Of a stretch of 64,000 nt of DNA, positions 50,411 to 60,239 are shown piece by piece. The DNA comes from an uncultured Sphingomonas sp. (lineage in GTDB: Bacteria; Pseudomonadota; Alphaproteobacteria; Sphingomonadales; Sphingomonadaceae), in assembly GCF_946478955.1 (NCBI RefSeq), contig NZ_CAMLDL010000001.1:62001-126000 (forward strand), read 5' to 3'. The notes under the pieces were generated by a model, which saw only the letters and a program-made list of their open reading frames with translations, had not been told where the DNA came from and ran no database searches. The position numbers and the translations under genes are program-made. Position 1 is the stretch's first letter, and every line of letters starts with the position of its first letter.

Positions 50411-51651
50411 TACCGGTCGCACTCCCCGAAAACGACATCGATTGCCGAAAGGACGGCCGTGGTGTCCGCGAGCATGTGGCCCTTCATCATGAAGTCCATC
50501 GCCTGCAGATGGCTGAACGCGGTCGGCCGGATTTTGCAGCGATAGGGTTTGTTGGTGCCGTCGGCGACGAGATAGACGCCGAATTCGCCCTTCGGGCTTT
50601 CGGTCGCGACATATACTTCGCCCGCCGGGACGTGATAGCCCTCAGTGTAAAGCTTGAAGTGATGGATCAGCGCCTCCATCGACTGCTTCATGTCGCCGCG
50701 GCTCGGCGGGAAAACCTTACGGTCATCGGTACCGATCGGGCCGGCCGGCATGTCGGCCAAGCACTGACGCATGATGCGCATCGACTGGCGCACTTCCTCG
50801 ACCCGAACCATGAAGCGGTCGTAGCAGTCGCCCTTGGTCCCAACCGGGATTTCAAAGTCCATCTTGCCATAGACTTCATAAGGCTGCGACCGGCGGATAT
50901 CCCAAGGAATGCCCGACGCACGTATCATCGGGCCAGAAAAGCCCCAGGCTAGCGCGTCCTCCTTGTTCACCGTTCCGATGTCGACATTGCGCTGCTTGAA
51001 GATGCGATTGTCCGCGACCAGGCTGATCGCATCTTCGAATAGAGGCGACATTTTGTCGAGGAAGGCGGACATATCCGCCAATACCTTTTCCGGAATGTCC
51101 TGATGCACGCCGCCGACGCGGAAGTAGTTGGCATGCATGCGCGCGCCCGACACCGCCTCATAGAGCTGCAGCGTGTCTTCGCGAATGACGAACAGCCACA
51201 GGTTGGGCGTCATCGCGCCAACGTCCATAATATGGGCGCCAAGGTTGAGCATATGGTTGGAAATGCGCGTCAGCTCAGACATCAGCACACGAATATATTG
51301 CGCGCGGATCGGCACCTCGATGCCCAGCAGCTTTTCGACGGCCAGCACATAGCTGTGTTCCATGCACATCGGGGAGCAATAATCGAGCCGGTCAAAGTAC
51401 GGCAGCGCCTGCGCATAGGTGCGATATTCGATCAGCTTTTCGGTGCCGCGATGAAGCAGACCGATGTGCGGATCGACACGCTCAACGATTTCGCCATCAA
51501 GCTCCATGATCAGGCGCAGAACGCCGTGCGCGGCCGGGTGCTGCGGACCGAAGTTGATGGTGTAATTACTGATGGACTGATCGCCCGCCGTGGGCTTTGG
51601 CCCCGCTTGGTCAACCGGCGGACCGACCATCAGGTCAACGGTCGTCGTCAT
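50410..51651 (-). CDS. nuoD: NADH-quinone oxidoreductase subunit D
   Basis: 413 residues, the 49-kDa subunit derived from [NiFe]-hydrogenase. [32 protein letters not shown] and the Tyr/His quinone-site segments are present, ending FGECDR as in most homologues. Overlaps nuoC by four bases. Confidence 0.98.
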   Translation of the reverse strand: MTTTVDLMVGPPVDQAGPKPTAGDQSISNYTINFGPQHPAAHGVLRLIMELDGEIVERVDPHIGLLHRGTEKLIEYRTYAQALPYFDRLDYCSPMCMEHSYVLAVEKLLGIEVPIRAQYIRVLMSELTRISNHMLNLGAHIMDVGAMTPNLWLFVIREDTLQLYEAVSGARMHANYFRVGGVHQDIPEKVLADMSAFLDKMSPLFEDAISLVADNRIFKQRNVDIGTVNKEDALAWGFSGPMIRASGIPWDIRRSQPYEVYGKMDFEIPVGTKGDCYDRFMVRVEEVRQSMRIMRQCLADMPAGPIGTDDRKVFPPSRGDMKQSMEALIHHFKLYTEGYHVPAGEVYVATESPKGEFGVYLVADGTNKPYRCKIRPTAFSHLQAMDFMMKGHMLADTTAVLSAIDVVFGECDR

Positions 51652-52484
51652 GCGTCACCCTTCTTCGGCTTTGCTGGCGCTTTCTTGCGGGTTGCGGCCT
51701 TGGGTTCTGCCTTGGCAGTCACCTTGCCGCCCGCACTCTTCGCCTTCGCGGCCGCTGGTTTGCGCGCGGCCTTGGTTGCCGCCGCATCAGCGGGCTTTCC
51801 CGCGCCAGTATCAGCGGGCTTCTCGGTGGTTTTGGGCGTGGGCGCCGCGGCAGGCGGCGATGCAGCGGGCGCTGTCGCCGCCTTCTCGTCACCCGGCAGC
51901 ACATAGTCCGGACCTTCCCACGGCATCAGGAAGTCAAAGTTGCGATAATCCTGCGGCAGCTCAACCGGCTCATACACCACTCGCTTCTCGGCTTCGGAAT
52001 AGCGAAGCTCGACATAACCGGTCTGCGGGAAATCCTTGCGAAGCGGATGGCCCTCAAAGCCATAATCGGTAAGGATGCGGCGCAGGTCGGTATTGCCGCT
52101 GAAAATAACCCCATAAAGGTCGAACACCTCACGCTCCAGCCACCCGGCGACCGGCCAAAGGCCCGTCAGCGTTGGCACCGGCGTCGTCTCGTCCGTCGTC
52201 ACCTTCAGGCGAAAGCGGTGATTAAAAGTGACCGACAGGAAGTGATAGTTTACCTCAAACCGCTCGCCGCGACCAAGATAGTCGACGCCGGCGATTTCCA
52301 TCAGCTGCTGATAGCCGAAATCATCGCGCGCAATCCGCGCTGCCTCAACCAGCCCTTCGCGGGTAACGGTGAAGGTCAGCTCTTCATATTCATCCTTGGT
52401 CGACACATGGGCCGGCCCAATTGCCCTGGCATAGGCGTCGGCGAAGCCGGGACGCGGCTTGATCAGGGGGGCGCAGCTGCTCAT
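51648..52484 (-). CDS. nuoC: NADH-quinone oxidoreductase subunit C with long basic tail
   Basis: 278 residues. The 30-kDa core (about 1-200) has [30 protein letters not shown] signature and [14 protein letters not shown]. Residues from about 200 are a low-complexity Ala/Pro/Lys tail ([24 protein letters not shown]), similar in composition to histone H1-like tails. Such tails on NuoC are found in some Sphingomonadales, but their role is unknown. It begins four bases inside nuoB. Confidence 0.95.
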   Translation of the reverse strand: MSSCAPLIKPRPGFADAYARAIGPAHVSTKDEYEELTFTVTREGLVEAARIARDDFGYQQLMEIAGVDYLGRGERFEVNYHFLSVTFNHRFRLKVTTDETTPVPTLTGLWPVAGWLEREVFDLYGVIFSGNTDLRRILTDYGFEGHPLRKDFPQTGYVELRYSEAEKRVVYEPVELPQDYRNFDFLMPWEGPDYVLPGDEKAATAPAASPPAAAPTPKTTEKPADTGAGKPADAAATKAARKPAAAKAKSAGGKVTAKAEPKAATRKKAPAKPKKGDA

Positions 52485-53074
52485 CGCTCAATCGTCCCTT
52501 CGCGGCGGATTTTGCGCTGCAACTGCATGATTCCATAAAGGAGCGCCTCGGCCGTCGGTGGACAACCCGGAACATAGACATCGACCGGCACGATGCGGTC
52601 GCAGCCGCGAACCACCGAATAGCTGTAATGATAATAGCCGCCGCCGTTGGCGCAGCTGCCCATCGAAATCACATATTTCGGCTCGCTCATCTGGTCATAG
52701 ACCTTGCGGAGCGCCGGGGCCATCTTGTTGCACAATGTTCCGGCGACAATCATCACGTCCGACTGACGCGGGCTCGCGCGCGGCGCGGCGCCGAAGCGTT
52801 CCAGGTCATAGCGCGGCATGTTCACATGGATCATCTCAACCGCGCAGCAGGCGAGACCAAAGGTCATCCACCACAGCGAACCGGTACGCGCCCAGGTTAC
52901 GACATCATCAAGCTTGGCAACGAGAAAGCCCTTCTCATCAAGCTCTTTGCGCATCGCTTCAAATTCGGCCTTTTGTTCCGGCGTCAGGTCAACCGGGCGA
53001 AAATCCGCCGGATTGAACGTCACCGTAGGGTCACTGGTCCACTGGGACGCGTCGGCCACCTTGCTCACTCCCAT
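52481..53074 (-). CDS. nuoB: NADH-quinone oxidoreductase subunit B
   Basis: 197 residues. Cluster N2 ligands are seen in [20 protein letters not shown] and YVPGCPP. An N-terminal extension of about 45 residues ([20 protein letters not shown]) is typical of this order. Start ATG 53074 has AAGGGGG upstream and overlaps nuoA by ten bases; GTG 53068 is an alternative. Confidence 0.97.
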   Translation of the reverse strand: MGVSKVADASQWTSDPTVTFNPADFRPVDLTPEQKAEFEAMRKELDEKGFLVAKLDDVVTWARTGSLWWMTFGLACCAVEMIHVNMPRYDLERFGAAPRASPRQSDVMIVAGTLCNKMAPALRKVYDQMSEPKYVISMGSCANGGGYYHYSYSVVRGCDRIVPVDVYVPGCPPTAEALLYGIMQLQRKIRREGTIER

Positions 53075-53442
53075 TCCAACGCCCCCTTCTTCCAGGCATA
53101 GGCGAGGCCCAGGCCCAGTTCGGCGAGGAAAATCATCATTGCACCCCAACCTGCCCAGCCGGTTCCCATCAGGCTGACCGCCCAAGGATAAAGAAACGCC
53201 GCTTCCAGATCGAAAATGATGAACAGGATCGCGACGAGGTAAAATCGAACGTCAAACTGCGCGCGGCTGTCATCGAACGCAGGGAAACCGCACTCATACT
53301 CGCTCAGCTTTTCCGTTTCCGGCTTATGAGTTCCAGAAAGACGGCTGACGATCATCGGCAACACGACAAACGCTCCCGACAGCGCAAGCGCAACCATCAA
53401 GAACAGCAGGATCGGCAAATATCCGGCGGCAACTTCGGCCAA
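53065..53442 (-). CDS. nuoA: NADH-quinone oxidoreductase subunit A
   Basis: 125 residues, three helices. Conserved loop [33 protein letters not shown] includes the Cys of the quinone-site loop. The start is TTG 53442, with GGGAG seven bases upstream; the frame is open to 53505 but without conservation. First gene of the nuo operon, whose promoter must lie in 53443-53540. Confidence 0.95.
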   Translation of the reverse strand: MAEVAAGYLPILLFLMVALALSGAFVVLPMIVSRLSGTHKPETEKLSEYECGFPAFDDSRAQFDVRFYLVAILFIIFDLEAAFLYPWAVSLMGTGWAGWGAMMIFLAELGLGLAYAWKKGALEWE

Positions 53443-53516
53443 AGGGTGACTCCCGACAGGGCAAAAGGTTGGCGGCTCTCTAGGACGCCCACCCTTTTGG
53501 GGCAAGCACTAGAGGC

Positions 53517-53531
53517 ATGAGAATGACTCGC
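53517..53531. promoter_or_regulatory. Possible Fur-type 7-1-7 site before the nuo operon
   Basis: TGAGAAT-G-ACTCGCA at 53518-53532 is an imperfect inverted repeat (5 of 7 positions) that resembles Fur boxes. It lies 75 bases upstream of nuoA in the nuoA-suhB gap, which would suit iron control of a Fe-S rich complex. A weak match only. Confidence 0.25.
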
Positions 53532-53538
53532 AATAAGC

Positions 53539-54351
53539 CTAGCGCAAGGAACCGGCGAGCAGCTTATGGAGGCGCGAATGAAGTTCGCCATTGGCGGCAA
53601 GATATTCGCGGCGTTCGAACATCCGGTCCTGCCCGCGATAGTCGCTTACGAACCCGCCCGCTTCGCGAACGAGCAGTGCACCAGCGGCCGTATCCCAGAT
53701 GTCGAGGTCATCTTCCCAGAAACCGTCAAGGCGTCCGGCAGCGACCCACGCAAGGTCAAGCGCCGCCGAACCGAAGCGCCGTACGCCTGACACTTCCGGT
53801 GCAATCGCACCATAAATACGGGTCCACGTCGCTACATTGCCGCGACCGAAGTGCGGAAGGCCGGTGCCGATCAGCGACTCGTCGAGATGGCGGCGAGCCG
53901 ACACACGCAGGCGCCGATCATGAAGCCATGCGCCCCGCCCCTTTTCGGCCCAATAGCTTTCGTCCGTAATCGGCTGATAGACGAGCCCGTGCGTAATTTC
54001 GGGATCCCCGTTCGCGCGCTTGTCCTCAACCGCGATCGAAATTGCGAAATGCGGCACGCCGTGCAGGAAGTTGCTCGTTCCGTCGAGCGGATCAATGATC
54101 CAGCGGGGCTTGTCCGGGTTGCCTGCGATTTCGCCCGATTCTTCGGACAAAATTCCCCAGTCGGGGCGCGCATTCTGCAATTCTTCGATGACTGTCCGCT
54201 CGGCCCGCTTATCGGCCATGGACACAAAATCGGCCGGTCCCTTTTTCGAGACCTGCAACTGCTCGACTTCGCCAAAATCGCGGCGAAGGCGCGGCGCGGC
54301 CTTGCGAGCGGCGCGCTGCATGACGGTGATGAGACCCGAATGACTTACCAT
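53539..54351 (-). CDS. suhB: Inositol-monophosphatase family (SuhB-like) protein
   Basis: 270 residues. Metal-binding motifs: LSEESGEI, IDPLDGTSNFLHG and DIWDTAAGALLVREAGG. In alphaproteobacteria, SuhB-like enzymes dephosphorylate myo-inositol-1-phosphate and may affect rRNA transcription. The start ATG 54351 gives the family N-terminus SHSGLITVMQRAARKA; the frame is open upstream without conservation. efp lies 34 bases upstream in the same direction. Confidence 0.93.
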   Translation of the reverse strand: MVSHSGLITVMQRAARKAAPRLRRDFGEVEQLQVSKKGPADFVSMADKRAERTVIEELQNARPDWGILSEESGEIAGNPDKPRWIIDPLDGTSNFLHGVPHFAISIAVEDKRANGDPEITHGLVYQPITDESYWAEKGRGAWLHDRRLRVSARRHLDESLIGTGLPHFGRGNVATWTRIYGAIAPEVSGVRRFGSAALDLAWVAAGRLDGFWEDDLDIWDTAAGALLVREAGGFVSDYRGQDRMFERREYLAANGELHSRLHKLLAGSLR

Positions 54352-54385
54352 TTGGTTGCCCCTTCGCAGGCGAATGGATTGGCCA

Positions 54386-54949
54386 TCAGTCGGCGCGGCG
54401 AACGTAGGTTTGTTCGTAGACGTCGACGACGATCTTGGTGCCGCTGCTGATGTGCGGCGGGACCATGACGCGGACGCCATTGTCGAGGATCGCCGGCTTG
54501 TAGCTGGACGAGGCGGTTTGCCCCTTCACGACGGCGTCGGCCTCGACGATCGTCGCTTCGATCGTGTCGGGCAGTTGCACACTGATCGGCTTTTCGTCGT
54601 AAAGCTCCATGACCACGTCCATACCGTCCTGAAGGAAGGCGGCCGCGTCACCGAGCAGATCGCGGTCGAGCGTAATCTGCTCGTACGTGTCCTTGTCCAT
54701 GAACGTCAGCGTGTCACCGTCCGCAAACAGGAACTGGAAATCCTTGGTGTCTAGGCGCACACGCTCGACCGTTTCGGCGCTGCGGAAGCGGACGTTGGTC
54801 TTGCGGCCATCGATGAGGTTCTTCATCTCGACCTGCATATAGGCACCACCCTTGCCCGGCTGGGTGTGCTGAATCTTCACGGCGCGCCAGATGCCGCCTT
54901 CATATTCGATGATGTTTCCGGGACGAATGTCCACGCCGCTGATCTTCAT
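54386..54949 (-). CDS. efp: Elongation factor P
   Basis: 187 residues, three OB-like domains. The tip loop [13 protein letters not shown] carries the Lys that interacts with P-site tRNA and is beta-lysinylated in some bacteria; no epmA is in the window. C-terminal [18 protein letters not shown]. It relieves stalling at polyproline. The upstream region has an AT-rich TATATAGG and a hairpin with T-run after the M23 gene, so efp likely has its own promoter. Confidence 0.97.
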   Translation of the reverse strand: MKISGVDIRPGNIIEYEGGIWRAVKIQHTQPGKGGAYMQVEMKNLIDGRKTNVRFRSAETVERVRLDTKDFQFLFADGDTLTFMDKDTYEQITLDRDLLGDAAAFLQDGMDVVMELYDEKPISVQLPDTIEATIVEADAVVKGQTASSSYKPAILDNGVRVMVPPHISSGTKIVVDVYEQTYVRRAD

Positions 54950-54975
54950 GGTGATCTGCCTATATACCTAGAGAT

Positions 54976-55008
54976 GAAAAAGAGCCTGGGTATGTTTCAT
55001 ACCTACCC
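54976..55008 (-). terminator. Candidate intrinsic terminator after the M23 peptidase gene
   Basis: On the minus strand GGTATG (55003-54998) and CATACC (54994-54989) pair around a three-base loop, and a run of five T (54981-54977) follows about eight bases later. This would end transcripts of the peptidase genes and leaves the TATATA at 54960s for an efp promoter. Confidence 0.55.
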
Positions 55009-55022
55009 GATTGCGGCGGGCC

Positions 55023-55679
55023 CTAGCGTGTCGGCGCGTTGCCCGCAAGCAGTGGATAGGGATTCACCGGCGTTCCCTGCGACCAGCGTTCCCCCGGCGC
55101 CATGCGATTGATCGCGAAATGAAGGTGCGGCCCATCAGGTGAGGCGTTGCCGGTATGGCCGACCAGCCCGATGGCGTCTCCGCGCTTCAGTTTCATCCCT
55201 TCGCGAAGCCGCGCGTCATAAGCCTGCAGGTGCGCATAATAATATTCCCACATACCGTCAGCCGAGCGGACATAGGCACTGATCCCACCGCCGCCATGCG
55301 AGAAATAGAGCTTCTCCACCATCCCGTCAGCCGCAGACACGACGGGGGTTCCTTCGGGGGCCGTGATGTCAATTGCGTCGTGGACCCGCGCACCGCCGGC
55401 CCGCGCCTGCGTAAAGGTATCGACCAGTTGGTCCGGACGTACCCCGGCGACAGGAACGGCGAGGCCGGACGGGCCGAGCGATACCTGTTCGCGAACGACC
55501 ACGTTCGGTTTATCCGGCAGCGGGCCGAGCGGATCGTGCGCGCCACCTGATGTGACTTGTCCCTCGTTCCGGCTTGAGCTGATCCCATTGTAGAACACCC
55601 AGGCCGCGACGAGCATCACCAGCAATACGATGATGTTCCCGACCCGCCGCGCCTTCGCCCTCGCCTCGGTGCTGACCAT
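55023..55679 (-). CDS. M23-family peptidase (LytM-like), membrane-anchored
   Basis: 218 residues. A membrane helix (NIIVLLVMLVAAWVFYNG, about 17-34) anchors a periplasmic LytM domain with HxxxD in RVHDAIDITAP and HLHFAIN as the second metal motif. The domain should cleave peptidoglycan cross-links if both His and Asp bind Zn2+, as they appear to. The ATG overlaps the stop of the L,D-transpeptidase gene (TGATG), so two wall enzymes are made together. Confidence 0.9.
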   Translation of the reverse strand: MVSTEARAKARRVGNIIVLLVMLVAAWVFYNGISSSRNEGQVTSGGAHDPLGPLPDKPNVVVREQVSLGPSGLAVPVAGVRPDQLVDTFTQARAGGARVHDAIDITAPEGTPVVSAADGMVEKLYFSHGGGGISAYVRSADGMWEYYYAHLQAYDARLREGMKLKRGDAIGLVGHTGNASPDGPHLHFAINRMAPGERWSQGTPVNPYPLLAGNAPTR

Positions 55680-56725
55680 CAGGCCACGAACTCCGCCTTG
55701 AAGCCCGGTTTCATCATCTGGCTCAGGCGCAGCACGTCCCAGTTGGTCATGCGGATGCATCCATGGCTTTGCGTCCGGCCGATGGTGCTGGGCTCCGGTG
55801 TGCCATGGATGCCGTAATGCTCCTTGGTTAGATCAAGCCACGCCACGCCGACCGGACCGTTCGGGCCAGGAGGCAGCTTTTGCGCTTCCTTGTCATCGCT
55901 GACATCCCAGAACAAATCGGGCTGATAATGAAACGGGGGCAGGAACGCGTAGGTCGTGACCTTCCAATTGCCGAGCGGAAGCGGATCGTGGCCCGAACCG
56001 GTCGTCACCGGAAATTGCGCCACCAGCTTGTCCTTGTCGTCGAGGACTTTGAGCAGTCCTTCCGACTTGTCGACAATGATATGAGATCCCCTGATATCTC
56101 CAGCGGCAACATTCATCGACCGCATCAGCGCCGAATATTCATCCTTGATATTGGTCTGATAGCTAGTTCTGGCCGGGACGACATTGGGCAATTTCAGCGT
56201 CTGACCAGGACCAATGAGCGCTGCCGGTCCATTCAGCGCGACAATGGTGTCGGGCGTGGTGTGAAAGTCCTCCGCGACCTTTTCCAGCATGTTGCGATAT
56301 CCCATCGACGGAAGCTTGGCCTGCCCCTCCGGCTTCTTCGGGAATGGATAGACAAACGGGCCTGCAACCTGTTGCGGCGTGAGTTTCACCATGATGGTCG
56401 ATGGCCGATTATTCGCCAGCAGCGCCTGACGCGTTGGCGTGTCGAGAACGCCATTAACCGCCAATCCGCGCGACTTTTGAAATCCGCGAATGGCGTTCTT
56501 CAACGACATGCCATTCTTGCCGTCGATGACACCGGGCGAAAAGCCGGCAGCATCGAGGAGCACCTGCGCATGAAACGCCGTGCCATCGATCGGCGAACCT
56601 GGCGTACCCGGCTGCTTCCATTGCGCCTGCGCCTGCTCGGCCGTCAGCGACGTCTTGCCGGGTTGTTGGGCAACAGCCGCCGCCGCGAATATGAACGGCG
56701 CCGCCACGGAAATGAAACTACGCAT
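55679..56725 (-). CDS. L,D-transpeptidase (YkuD) with peptidoglycan-binding domain
   Basis: 348 residues. Signal peptide (RSFISVAAPFIFAAAAVAQ), a PG_binding_1 domain (VLLDAAGFSPGVIDGKNGMSL), a LysM-like segment, and the YkuD catalytic site HGTPEPSTIGRTQSHGCIRMTNWD with Cys. It makes 3-3 cross-links or attaches proteins to peptidoglycan. Start ATG 56725 has AGGAGGG upstream; a GTG one codon earlier is possible. Confidence 0.93.
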   Translation of the reverse strand: MRSFISVAAPFIFAAAAVAQQPGKTSLTAEQAQAQWKQPGTPGSPIDGTAFHAQVLLDAAGFSPGVIDGKNGMSLKNAIRGFQKSRGLAVNGVLDTPTRQALLANNRPSTIMVKLTPQQVAGPFVYPFPKKPEGQAKLPSMGYRNMLEKVAEDFHTTPDTIVALNGPAALIGPGQTLKLPNVVPARTSYQTNIKDEYSALMRSMNVAAGDIRGSHIIVDKSEGLLKVLDDKDKLVAQFPVTTGSGHDPLPLGNWKVTTYAFLPPFHYQPDLFWDVSDDKEAQKLPPGPNGPVGVAWLDLTKEHYGIHGTPEPSTIGRTQSHGCIRMTNWDVLRLSQMMKPGFKAEFVA

Positions 56726-56780
56726 CACTGGGATCCCTCCTGATTATTTCAGGACAAACGCCAGCGAAACAAATTTGGTT

Positions 56781-57461
56781 TCAGCCCCTCATCACTTCGT
56801 TAAATCGCGCCACCGCAGCGGCCGGGTCATCCGCGCCCCAGACGGCATTGCAAACCGCAAGGAAATCAGCGCCGGCCGTGACCAATGGCGCGGCGTTGTC
56901 GGGCGTAATGCCGCCGATGGCGACGCAGGGCATTTCAAACAAGCTAGCCCACCAGCTGAGGATGGCCGGGTCGGGGCGATATTTGCTGGGCTTTGTTGCA
57001 GTATCGTAAAAAGCCCCGAACGCGACATAATCCGCGCCCTTCTCTCCCGCCTCCATCGCCAGATGGCGGCTGTCGTGGCAGGTGACGCCGATCTGCTTCG
57101 ACGGGCCGAGGATGGCGCGGGCCTCCTTCACGTCGCCGTCGCCCTGGCCGAGATGAACGCCGTCGGCGTCGAGCCGCTTGGCCATCGCGACACTGTCATT
57201 AACGATGAAGGCAACCTCTTGGTCGGCGCAGATGCGTTGCAGCGGTTCAGCTAGCCGCGCGAGTTCGTGGCTGTCGACCCCCTTCACCCGAAGCTGAAAC
57301 GCTGCGACGTCGCCGCCAGCTAGCGCGGCCTTGAGCCGATCGGGGAACGTGCCGCCTACCTCCTGCGGGCTGATCAGGTAGAGCTGGCACGGATGCTGCC
57401 GCTCGGGCGGCGGAAAGGCCGTCAGGTCGGCATCGTCGATATAGGCGTCATCGTCATTCAT
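56781..57461 (-). CDS. thiE: Thiamine-phosphate synthase
   Basis: 226 residues, TIM barrel. VNDSVAMAKRLDADGVHLGQGDGDV, VTCHDSRHLAMEAGEKGADYVAFGAFYDTATK and AIGGITPDNAAPLVTAGADF show substrate and phosphate sites. It joins HMP-PP and thiazole phosphate. The start at 57461 avoids overlap with the divergent lipoprotein gene. Gene order fba-thiE is common in Sphingomonadales. Confidence 0.92.
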   Translation of the reverse strand: MNDDDAYIDDADLTAFPPPERQHPCQLYLISPQEVGGTFPDRLKAALAGGDVAAFQLRVKGVDSHELARLAEPLQRICADQEVAFIVNDSVAMAKRLDADGVHLGQGDGDVKEARAILGPSKQIGVTCHDSRHLAMEAGEKGADYVAFGAFYDTATKPSKYRPDPAILSWWASLFEMPCVAIGGITPDNAAPLVTAGADFLAVCNAVWGADDPAAAVARFNEVMRG

Positions 57462-57496
57462 GGCCCGCTCATTAGCGAAAGGGCAGCCTTCGTCCA

Positions 57497-57886
57497 ATGA
57501 AAGCCTTTGCGATACTGCCCGCCCTGGCGCTCGCCGCCTGCGCCGCGACCACCCCGCCCCTGCATACTACGGGCACTCCAACCGCAGGATTGGGCCAAAC
57601 CGCCAACGTCGACTCGCTGCTGGTCACGCCCATCGCCATCGTCGAAGACAGCCGCTGCCCGATCATCGCGCAGTGCGTTTGGGCGGGACGACTGGTGGTG
57701 CGAACAGAAGTGCGCGCCGGCAGCTGGACCAAAACGCTCGACCTGACGCTCGGAGCCGGGCAACATGTCGCCGACGGCGAAATTAGGCTGGAGAATGCGG
57801 TTCCGGACAAGAACAGCAAGACGCCGGTGAAACCGAGCGATTACCGCTTCACCTACAGCTTCAGCGGCGGGCTCTGGGATAATTGA
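57497..57886 (+). CDS. Small lipoprotein, unknown
   Basis: 129 residues. Lipoprotein signal ending LALAAC (Cys15), then a beta-rich domain with CPIIAQCVWAGRL, whose two Cys could form a disulfide, and a final aromatic YRFTYSFSGGLWDN. Family not recognised. Divergent from thiE with 35 bases between starts. The region downstream holds repeats. Confidence 0.75.
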   Translation: MKAFAILPALALAACAATTPPLHTTGTPTAGLGQTANVDSLLVTPIAIVEDSRCPIIAQCVWAGRLVVRTEVRAGSWTKTLDLTLGAGQHVADGEIRLENAVPDKNSKTPVKPSDYRFTYSFSGGLWDN

Positions 57887-57918
57887 TTGTCGAAAAACGT
57901 GGTGAGCGGAACTCCCTT

Positions 57919-58052
57919 TCCACTGGGGAGAGGGAGCTCATGTCCGCTATTGGTGGAAAGCATGCTGATAGTTCCCCGGCGGAGGCCGGGGAGCCACTGA
58001 TGTCGGCAATCCGTCCATTGCACAAATCCCTCTCCCCGACAGGGCGAGGGTT
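57919..58052. repeat. Composite inverted repeat region between lipoprotein gene and fba
   Basis: GGGGAGAGGGAG (57926-57937, approximate) is complementary to CCCTCTCCCC (58030-58040) and an inner perfect hairpin TCCCCGGC/GCCGGGGA occurs at 57973-57980 and 57985-57992. A stretch starting TGTCCGCTATTGGTGGAAAG at 57941-57961 resembles dispersed repeats of Sphingomonadales. The region separates convergent genes and may act as terminator. Confidence 0.6.
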
Positions 58053-58058
58053 TGCCTT

Positions 58059-58946
58059 CTATTTTACCGACGCCGCGTAAATCTCGTCGATGGCGTTGCC
58101 CAGCGTCGCGTCGAACTCGGCGTCCGACTGCTGGGCGCGAAGGTCCGAGAGGAGCGCGCGGCTGAAACTGGCGATCATGCCGGGGTTTTCGGCGAGTTGG
58201 ACGCAGGCGTCGGCGCGGCTGAAGCCGCCCGACAGCGCGACGACCTTTAGCACCTTGGGGTGGTCGACCAGCGGCTGGAACAGGCCAGCCTCCGCCGGGA
58301 TCGACAGTTTCAGCATGACCGGCGCAGAGACAGTGTCGAGCGCCTTCAGGATTTCATCGCGCAGGATGGCGTCACTTTGCGCGCGGTCCGCGCTTTTGAT
58401 GTTCACTTCCGGTTCGATGATCGGAACCATCTTGTGGGCGAGCACGCGCTCGGCGACCTCGAACTGCTGCTCCACGACGGCCGCGATGCCGACAGGATTG
58501 GCGACGTTGATGACCGAACGCTCCTTGGTGCCGAAAACGCCAAGGTCATAGGCCTTGGTCAGCAGCGCATCGAGGTCCGGCATCGGCTTCATCAGCTGGA
58601 CGCCATTGGCTTCTTCTTCCAGACCCTTGTCGATCTTGATGAAGGGGACGATGCCCTTCTCGATAAGCACCGTCGGCACAGACTTGCCGTCGATACTGCC
58701 GTCCATCGTGCGTTCGAACAGGATTGCGCCAATCACCTTGCCGCTGGCAAAGCTGGGCGCCGTGATGATGCGGCTGCGCATCTGGTGGATGAGGCCAAAC
58801 ATTTCCTCATCATTCGACCAGGCACCGGGCTCAATGCCATAGCCGGCAAGCGCCTTGGGGGTCGAACCGCCCGACTGATCCAGCGCGGCAATGAAGCCGT
58901 CGCCCTTGGCAATGGTGGCGCGCATCTGGTCACGGTCGAACGACAT
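58059..58946 (-). CDS. fba: Fructose-bisphosphate aldolase, class I
   Basis: 295 residues. FIAALDQSGGSTPKAL at the N-terminus and FIKIDKGLE, LKVVALSGGFSRADA in the barrel fit class I (Schiff-base) aldolase with its catalytic Lys; no class II zinc motif. ATG 58946 was chosen after GGGGGA and the family N-terminus. Lies downstream of pgk and gap. Confidence 0.92.
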   Translation of the reverse strand: MSFDRDQMRATIAKGDGFIAALDQSGGSTPKALAGYGIEPGAWSNDEEMFGLIHQMRSRIITAPSFASGKVIGAILFERTMDGSIDGKSVPTVLIEKGIVPFIKIDKGLEEEANGVQLMKPMPDLDALLTKAYDLGVFGTKERSVINVANPVGIAAVVEQQFEVAERVLAHKMVPIIEPEVNIKSADRAQSDAILRDEILKALDTVSAPVMLKLSIPAEAGLFQPLVDHPKVLKVVALSGGFSRADACVQLAENPGMIASFSRALLSDLRAQQSDAEFDATLGNAIDEIYAASVK

Positions 58947-59023
58947 GATTTCCCCCGGAAATTGGCTGTGGTGCATACGTATGCGGCGGGCCTTAGCCGT
59001 GCAGCGGTGAGTCGGCAACCGGC

Positions 59024-60226
59024 CTAACGCTGGAGCGCGGCGACACCCGGAAGGATGCGGCCTTCCATCCATTCGAGGAAGGCGCCGCCCGCCGTCGAAA
59101 CGAAGCTGAAGTCGCCTGCAACCCCGGCGTGGTTGAGCGCCGCGACGGTGTCGCCGCCGCCAGCAACGGACACCAGGCTGCCGTCCTGTGTCAACGCGGC
59201 TGCCGTGCGAGCAAGCGCCACGGTTGCGGTATCGAACGGCGGGGTTTCAAAGGCGCCGAGCGGGCCGTTCCAGACCAGCGTGCGGCAGGTCTTTAGCACG
59301 TCGGCCAGCGCCTCAACGGCCGCCGGGCCAATGTCGAGGATCATTTCGTCGGCCGCAACCTCATGCACATTGCAGATGCGATATGACGGCGGATTGGGCG
59401 CAAATTCCGTGGCCACCGCGACGTCATAAGGAAGATGGACGGTGCAGCCAGCCGCTTCAGCGCGTTCGAAAATCGCCTCCGCTTCACCGAGCAAATCCTT
59501 CTCATATAGCGATTTGCCAACATTGACGCCGCGGGCGGCAAGGAAGGTATTGGCCATGCCGCCACCGATGATCAGATGGTCCACCTTGTCCACCAAATTG
59601 CCGAGGACGGCGAGCTTGGTCGACACTTTGGCGCCGCCGACGACCGCCGCAACCGGACGCTCAGGATTGCCGAGCGCCGCTTCCAGGGCTTTCAATTCGC
59701 GCTCCATGGCGCGACCAGCAAAGGCCGGCAGGTGATCGGTAATCCCGACGGTCGAGGCATGGGCACGATGCGCGGCGGAAAAGGCGTCGTTGACATAATA
59801 ATCGCCCAGCGCGGCCATTGCCGTTGCCAGCGCAGCGTCATTTTTTTCCTCGCCGGCGTGGAATCGCGTATTTTCAAGAATGCCAAGATTGCCCGGCAAC
59901 ATGGTGGAAATGCCCCGCGCGGCCTCCGCACCCTGGCTATCCTCTACAAAACGAACCGACGTTCCCGTGAGCCGCGACAATTGTTGGACCAGCTGCGCCA
60001 ACGACATGTCGGGGCGGATCTCGCCTTTTGGACGGCCAAAATGGGAGAGAAGGAGGACAATCGCCCCCTTCCCTGCCAATTCCTGAACCGTTGGCAGGAC
60101 CGAACGAAGGCGCGTGTCATCCGTGACCTTTGCGCCATCCATTGGGACGTTGAGGTCCGCGCGGACCAGCACTTTCTTGCCGGTCAGATCGGCGGGCAGG
60201 TCGTCAAGCGTTTTGAAGGCGGTCAC
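59024..60226 (-). CDS. pgk: Phosphoglycerate kinase
   Basis: 400 residues. [15 protein letters not shown] (substrate site), [24 protein letters not shown] and [22 protein letters not shown] give both lobes. Makes ATP from 1,3-bisphosphoglycerate. The start is GTG 60226; earlier in-frame codons come from the inverted repeat in the pgk-gap gap and are not conserved. Confidence 0.96.
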   Translation of the reverse strand: MTAFKTLDDLPADLTGKKVLVRADLNVPMDGAKVTDDTRLRSVLPTVQELAGKGAIVLLLSHFGRPKGEIRPDMSLAQLVQQLSRLTGTSVRFVEDSQGAEAARGISTMLPGNLGILENTRFHAGEEKNDAALATAMAALGDYYVNDAFSAAHRAHASTVGITDHLPAFAGRAMERELKALEAALGNPERPVAAVVGGAKVSTKLAVLGNLVDKVDHLIIGGGMANTFLAARGVNVGKSLYEKDLLGEAEAIFERAEAAGCTVHLPYDVAVATEFAPNPPSYRICNVHEVAADEMILDIGPAAVEALADVLKTCRTLVWNGPLGAFETPPFDTATVALARTAAALTQDGSLVSVAGGGDTVAALNHAGVAGDFSFVSTAGGAFLEWMEGRILPGVAALQR

Positions 60227-60239
60227 CGAAATATCCGTT

